In this document: positions 14,986 to 16,797 of the stretch, piece after piece
How positions within the stretch are numbered: the first letter of the stretch is position 1
Layout: every line of letters starts with the position of its first letter
Assembly (NCBI GenBank): GCA_003521845.1
Contig: DPHB01000024.1
Location: 85,564-102,360 of the forward strand
Direction: 5' to 3'
Length of the DNA: 16,797 nucleotides
DNA from: Oceanospirillaceae bacterium
GTDB taxonomy: Bacteria > Pseudomonadota > Gammaproteobacteria > Pseudomonadales > Balneatricaceae
The notes under the pieces: generated by a model
Seen by the model: the letters and a program-made list of their open reading frames with translations, nothing else
The model's database searches: none
What the model was told of the DNA's origin: nothing
Program-made: the position numbers and the translations under genes

Positions 14986-16137
14986 ATGGCTATTCACTTT
15001 ACTCATGAAGAATTTGCCCAGCGCCAAGCCAAGGCCGTTGACCAGTTACAAGCCAGAGGCCTAGACGGCCTACTTATGTTCCGTCAAGAAAGTATGTTTT
15101 ATCTAAGCGGCTACGACACCTTTGGTTATGCCATGTTCCAGTGCATGTACTTGGGTGCCGATGGACGCATTGTGCTACTCACCCGTGCGCCAGATCGCGC
15201 CCAAGCCGAACTCACTTCCATACTCGAAGACGTGCGTATCTGGAAAGACGAAGCCGGTATGCAGCCAGCCCATAACCTGCGCCTGATGCTGGCCGACCTA
15301 GGGCTGGAAAACACTCGCCTAGGCATTGAATTTGATGCCTTTGGCCTGACTGCACACCTATGGCGCCAAGTAGAAGCCGAGCTAGATGGTTTCTGCCAAC
15401 TTGATGACGCCTCTAACCTAGTCAATGAACTACGCTATATTAAAAGCCCGCAAGAGTTAGCCTATATCCAACGTGCCGCAGAACTCGCTGATGATGCCTT
15501 GGATGCCGGCCTTGCCATAACCCAGGGTGGGGCTTTTGAAGGTGATATTTTAGCCGCCATGCAAGGTGCCGTGTTCCAAGGTGGAGGTAGCTATGCTGGC
15601 AACGAATTTATTATAGGTTCTGGCGACCATGCCCTACTTTGTCGCTACCATTCTGGTCCCCGGCATTTGGACCAACAAGACCAGATGACCCTAGAATGGG
15701 CAGGCTGTTATAAACGCTACCACGCAGCCATGATGCGTACGGTGGTCATTGGCGAGCCACAGCCGGCCCACCATGACATGCACAAGGTGGCTACCGAAGC
15801 TCTGCACGCCTGCGAAGAGGCACTAGTGCCTGGCAACACCTTAGGACAAGTCTTCGCCGCCCACGCCAAGGTCATGGATCAAGGTGGTTATAACCATGCC
15901 CGTCTTAATGCTTGCGGCTACACAATGGGTAGTGCCTATGCGCCAATTTGGGTAGACCACCCTATGATCTATGCCGATAACCCCATGATTATTGAAGAAA
16001 ACATGGTATTCTTCTTACACATGATATTGGTCGATCGCGATAGCCGGCTGGCTATGTGCCCAGGCCATTCGGTACAGATCAAAGGCGATGGTGCCCATCG
16101 CTTAAGCCGCTCTAGCCTCGAACTACAGGTACGTTAA
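14986..16137 (+). CDS. Creatinase-like M24-family hydrolase lacking the usual metal ligands
   Basis: A 383-residue pita-bread protein of the M24/creatinase family. It has an N-terminal domain (about 1-145, including GLDGLLMFRQESMFYLSGYDTFGY) and a catalytic domain from about 155. The five M24 metal-ligand positions read, by my alignment, E237, A248, Y312, H345 and K366 instead of D, D, H, E, E. A di-metal site is therefore unlikely, as in creatinase, which uses a catalytic histidine; H222 in LCRYHSGPR lies near the equivalent place. Metal-free relatives hydrolyse C-N bonds of creatine or ectoine rather than peptides. AGGAG at 14972-14976 supports the ATG at 14986. The in-frame extension to 14878 lies inside the upstream gene and is rejected. 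It is not a DMSP lyase DddP by its missing ligands. Substrate unknown. Confidence 0.87.
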   Translation: MAIHFTHEEFAQRQAKAVDQLQARGLDGLLMFRQESMFYLSGYDTFGYAMFQCMYLGADGRIVLLTRAPDRAQAELTSILEDVRIWKDEAGMQPAHNLRLMLADLGLENTRLGIEFDAFGLTAHLWRQVEAELDGFCQLDDASNLVNELRYIKSPQELAYIQRAAELADDALDAGLAITQGGAFEGDILAAMQGAVFQGGGSYAGNEFIIGSGDHALLCRYHSGPRHLDQQDQMTLEWAGCYKRYHAAMMRTVVIGEPQPAHHDMHKVATEALHACEEALVPGNTLGQVFAAHAKVMDQGGYNHARLNACGYTMGSAYAPIWVDHPMIYADNPMIIEENMVFFLHMILVDRDSRLAMCPGHSVQIKGDGAHRLSRSSLELQVR

Positions 16138-16140
16138 ACC

Positions 16141-16656
16141 ATGTCCGAACCGACTACCCCCATTGCTTCTTCTGCCCACCTAGCCGCAGGCCCTGGTGGG
16201 GCCTTATCAGAAGTTGAATATGGTATTATTTTATCGGGCAACGCCATGCAACGCTGGGTAGTGCGCTGCATGATAGCCGCAGGGGCACCGAGAGAGCTTA
16301 ACTTCACCGACGCCCTAGCCCTACATAATCTACATAGCCGCCAACGTCCTAAGCGCTTGGCAGACATCTGCTTCACCCTCAATATTGAGGACACTCACAC
16401 AGTGGGGTATGCCTTGCGCAAGCTGGGTAAATTAGACCTTGTCAGTAGCCATAAGCAAGGTAAGGAAACCTTTTTTGCAGCCACTGAGGTCGGTAGTGCC
16501 ATCTGTGAACGCTATCGTGAAATCCGTCAATTGTGCCTAGTCGACGCCCTTGGTGATGTGCACAAGGACGATAAGGAACTGCAAGAACTAGCGCGCTTGT
16601 TACGTACCCTTTCTGGCCTCTATGACCAAGCGGCTCGAGCCGCCGCTTCGATGTAA
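16141..16656 (+). CDS. Winged-helix (MarR-like) DNA-binding regulator
   Basis: A 171-residue winged-helix protein. After a loose N-terminus (1-22), helices at about 23-45 (VEYGIILSGNAMQRWVVRCMIAAG) lead to the DNA-binding core from about 54 to 115. In that core, RPKRLADICFTLNIEDTHTVGYALRKLGKLDLV forms the helix-turn-helix, and SSHKQGKETFFAATEVGSAICERY forms the wing and following helix. The C-terminal helix (about 117-165) probably dimerises. This arrangement matches a winged-helix family that I recall beside hydantoinase/oxoprolinase genes in Proteobacteria. The start is 3 bases after the M24 stop, so it is the last gene of the operon and probably controls it through the palindrome at 11234-11269. 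The effector is unknown. No clear terminator follows. Confidence 0.82.
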   Translation: MSEPTTPIASSAHLAAGPGGALSEVEYGIILSGNAMQRWVVRCMIAAGAPRELNFTDALALHNLHSRQRPKRLADICFTLNIEDTHTVGYALRKLGKLDLVSSHKQGKETFFAATEVGSAICERYREIRQLCLVDALGDVHKDDKELQELARLLRTLSGLYDQAARAAASM

Positions 16657-16698
16657 CGCCAGACTAATCAATTACCGGCCTTGCGCGGCGCGTACTTC

Positions 16699-16780
16699 AA
16701 ACGTCGTTGCGAAGCGTGTACCCCAAACGTCGTTGCGAAGCGTGTACCCCAAACGTCGTTGCGAGCGTAGCGAAGCAATC
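16699..16780. repeat. Tandem 26-bp repeats ending in a dispersed-repeat-like sequence
   Basis: Two perfect consecutive 26-bp units (16699-16724 and 16725-16750), each beginning AAACGTCGTTGCG, are followed by a third copy that matches for 13 bases (16751-16763). The third copy then diverges into AGCGTAGCGAAGCAATCTC. That final form resembles a short repeat family with a CGTyrTTGCGAGCG..GCGAAGCAATC pattern that I recall from many unrelated bacterial genomes. It lies just after the regulator gene and runs toward the window edge, so its full extent is unknown. Confidence 0.75.
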
Positions 16781-16797
16781 TCACCATGACCCTAAAT

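Noticed and set aside
14986..16137. DMSP lyase DddP (also an M24-fold protein)
   Set aside because: The iron-ligand residues required in DddP-like and other metal-dependent M24 proteins are missing.

Overview
The window looks like part of the chromosome of a marine-type gammaproteobacterium. The evidence is moderate GC content and several genes with clear enteric/Vibrio/Shewanella counterparts (a YgjP-type metalloprotein, a YbcJ-type S4 protein, a YqjG-type glutathionyl-hydroquinone reductase, a group II truncated haemoglobin). There are also two catabolic operons for N-methylated or cyclic-amide compounds, of the kind common in heterotrophic marine bacteria. No rRNA, tRNA, CRISPR, phage gene or insertion sequence is visible. 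No gene-free stretch exceeds 300 bases.

Layout. (1) 134-1798: truncated haemoglobin (+), a small unrecognised protein (-), a YbcJ-like S4 RNA-binding protein (+) and a GNAT acetyltransferase (+). (2) 1801-1998: a nested inverted repeat plus a near-identical half copy, lying between convergent genes. (3) 2010-6630, minus strand: a three-gene operon in the order FAD-dependent dimethylglycine/sarcosine dehydrogenase-like protein fused to a T-protein (folate) domain, MttB-superfamily methyltransferase, TetR regulator. The genes overlap by 4 bases or are 2 bases apart. A perfect 8-4-8 palindrome sits on the inferred promoter. (4) 6781-7756: ygjP (-) and a conserved small hypothetical protein (+), divergently arranged. 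(5) 7769-11074: a LysR regulator (-) divergent from DoxX, pirin and glutathionyl-hydroquinone reductase (+). This is a quinone/electrophile-response cassette resembling the gene set around E. coli yhaJ/yqjF/yqjG/yhaK. (6) 11283-16656: a second catabolic operon (+), with a 1.2-kresidue HyuA-HyuB fusion (5-oxoprolinase/N-methylhydantoinase family), a creatinase-like M24 protein whose metal ligands appear lost, and a winged-helix regulator. A perfect 36-bp palindrome overlaps a near-consensus promoter just upstream. (7) 16699-16797: tandem 26-bp repeats running to the window edge.

How it may work. The minus-strand operon reads as demethylation of a methylated amine or betaine (MttB-like protein), then oxidation of a di- or monomethyl-amino acid with the C1 unit passed to tetrahydrofolate, repressed by its own TetR. 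The plus-strand operon reads as ATP-dependent opening of a cyclic amide, then C-N hydrolysis by a metal-independent creatinase-like enzyme, controlled by its own winged-helix protein. The substrates of both are unknown. That the two could feed each other, for example through an N-methyl amino acid such as sarcosine, is inference only.
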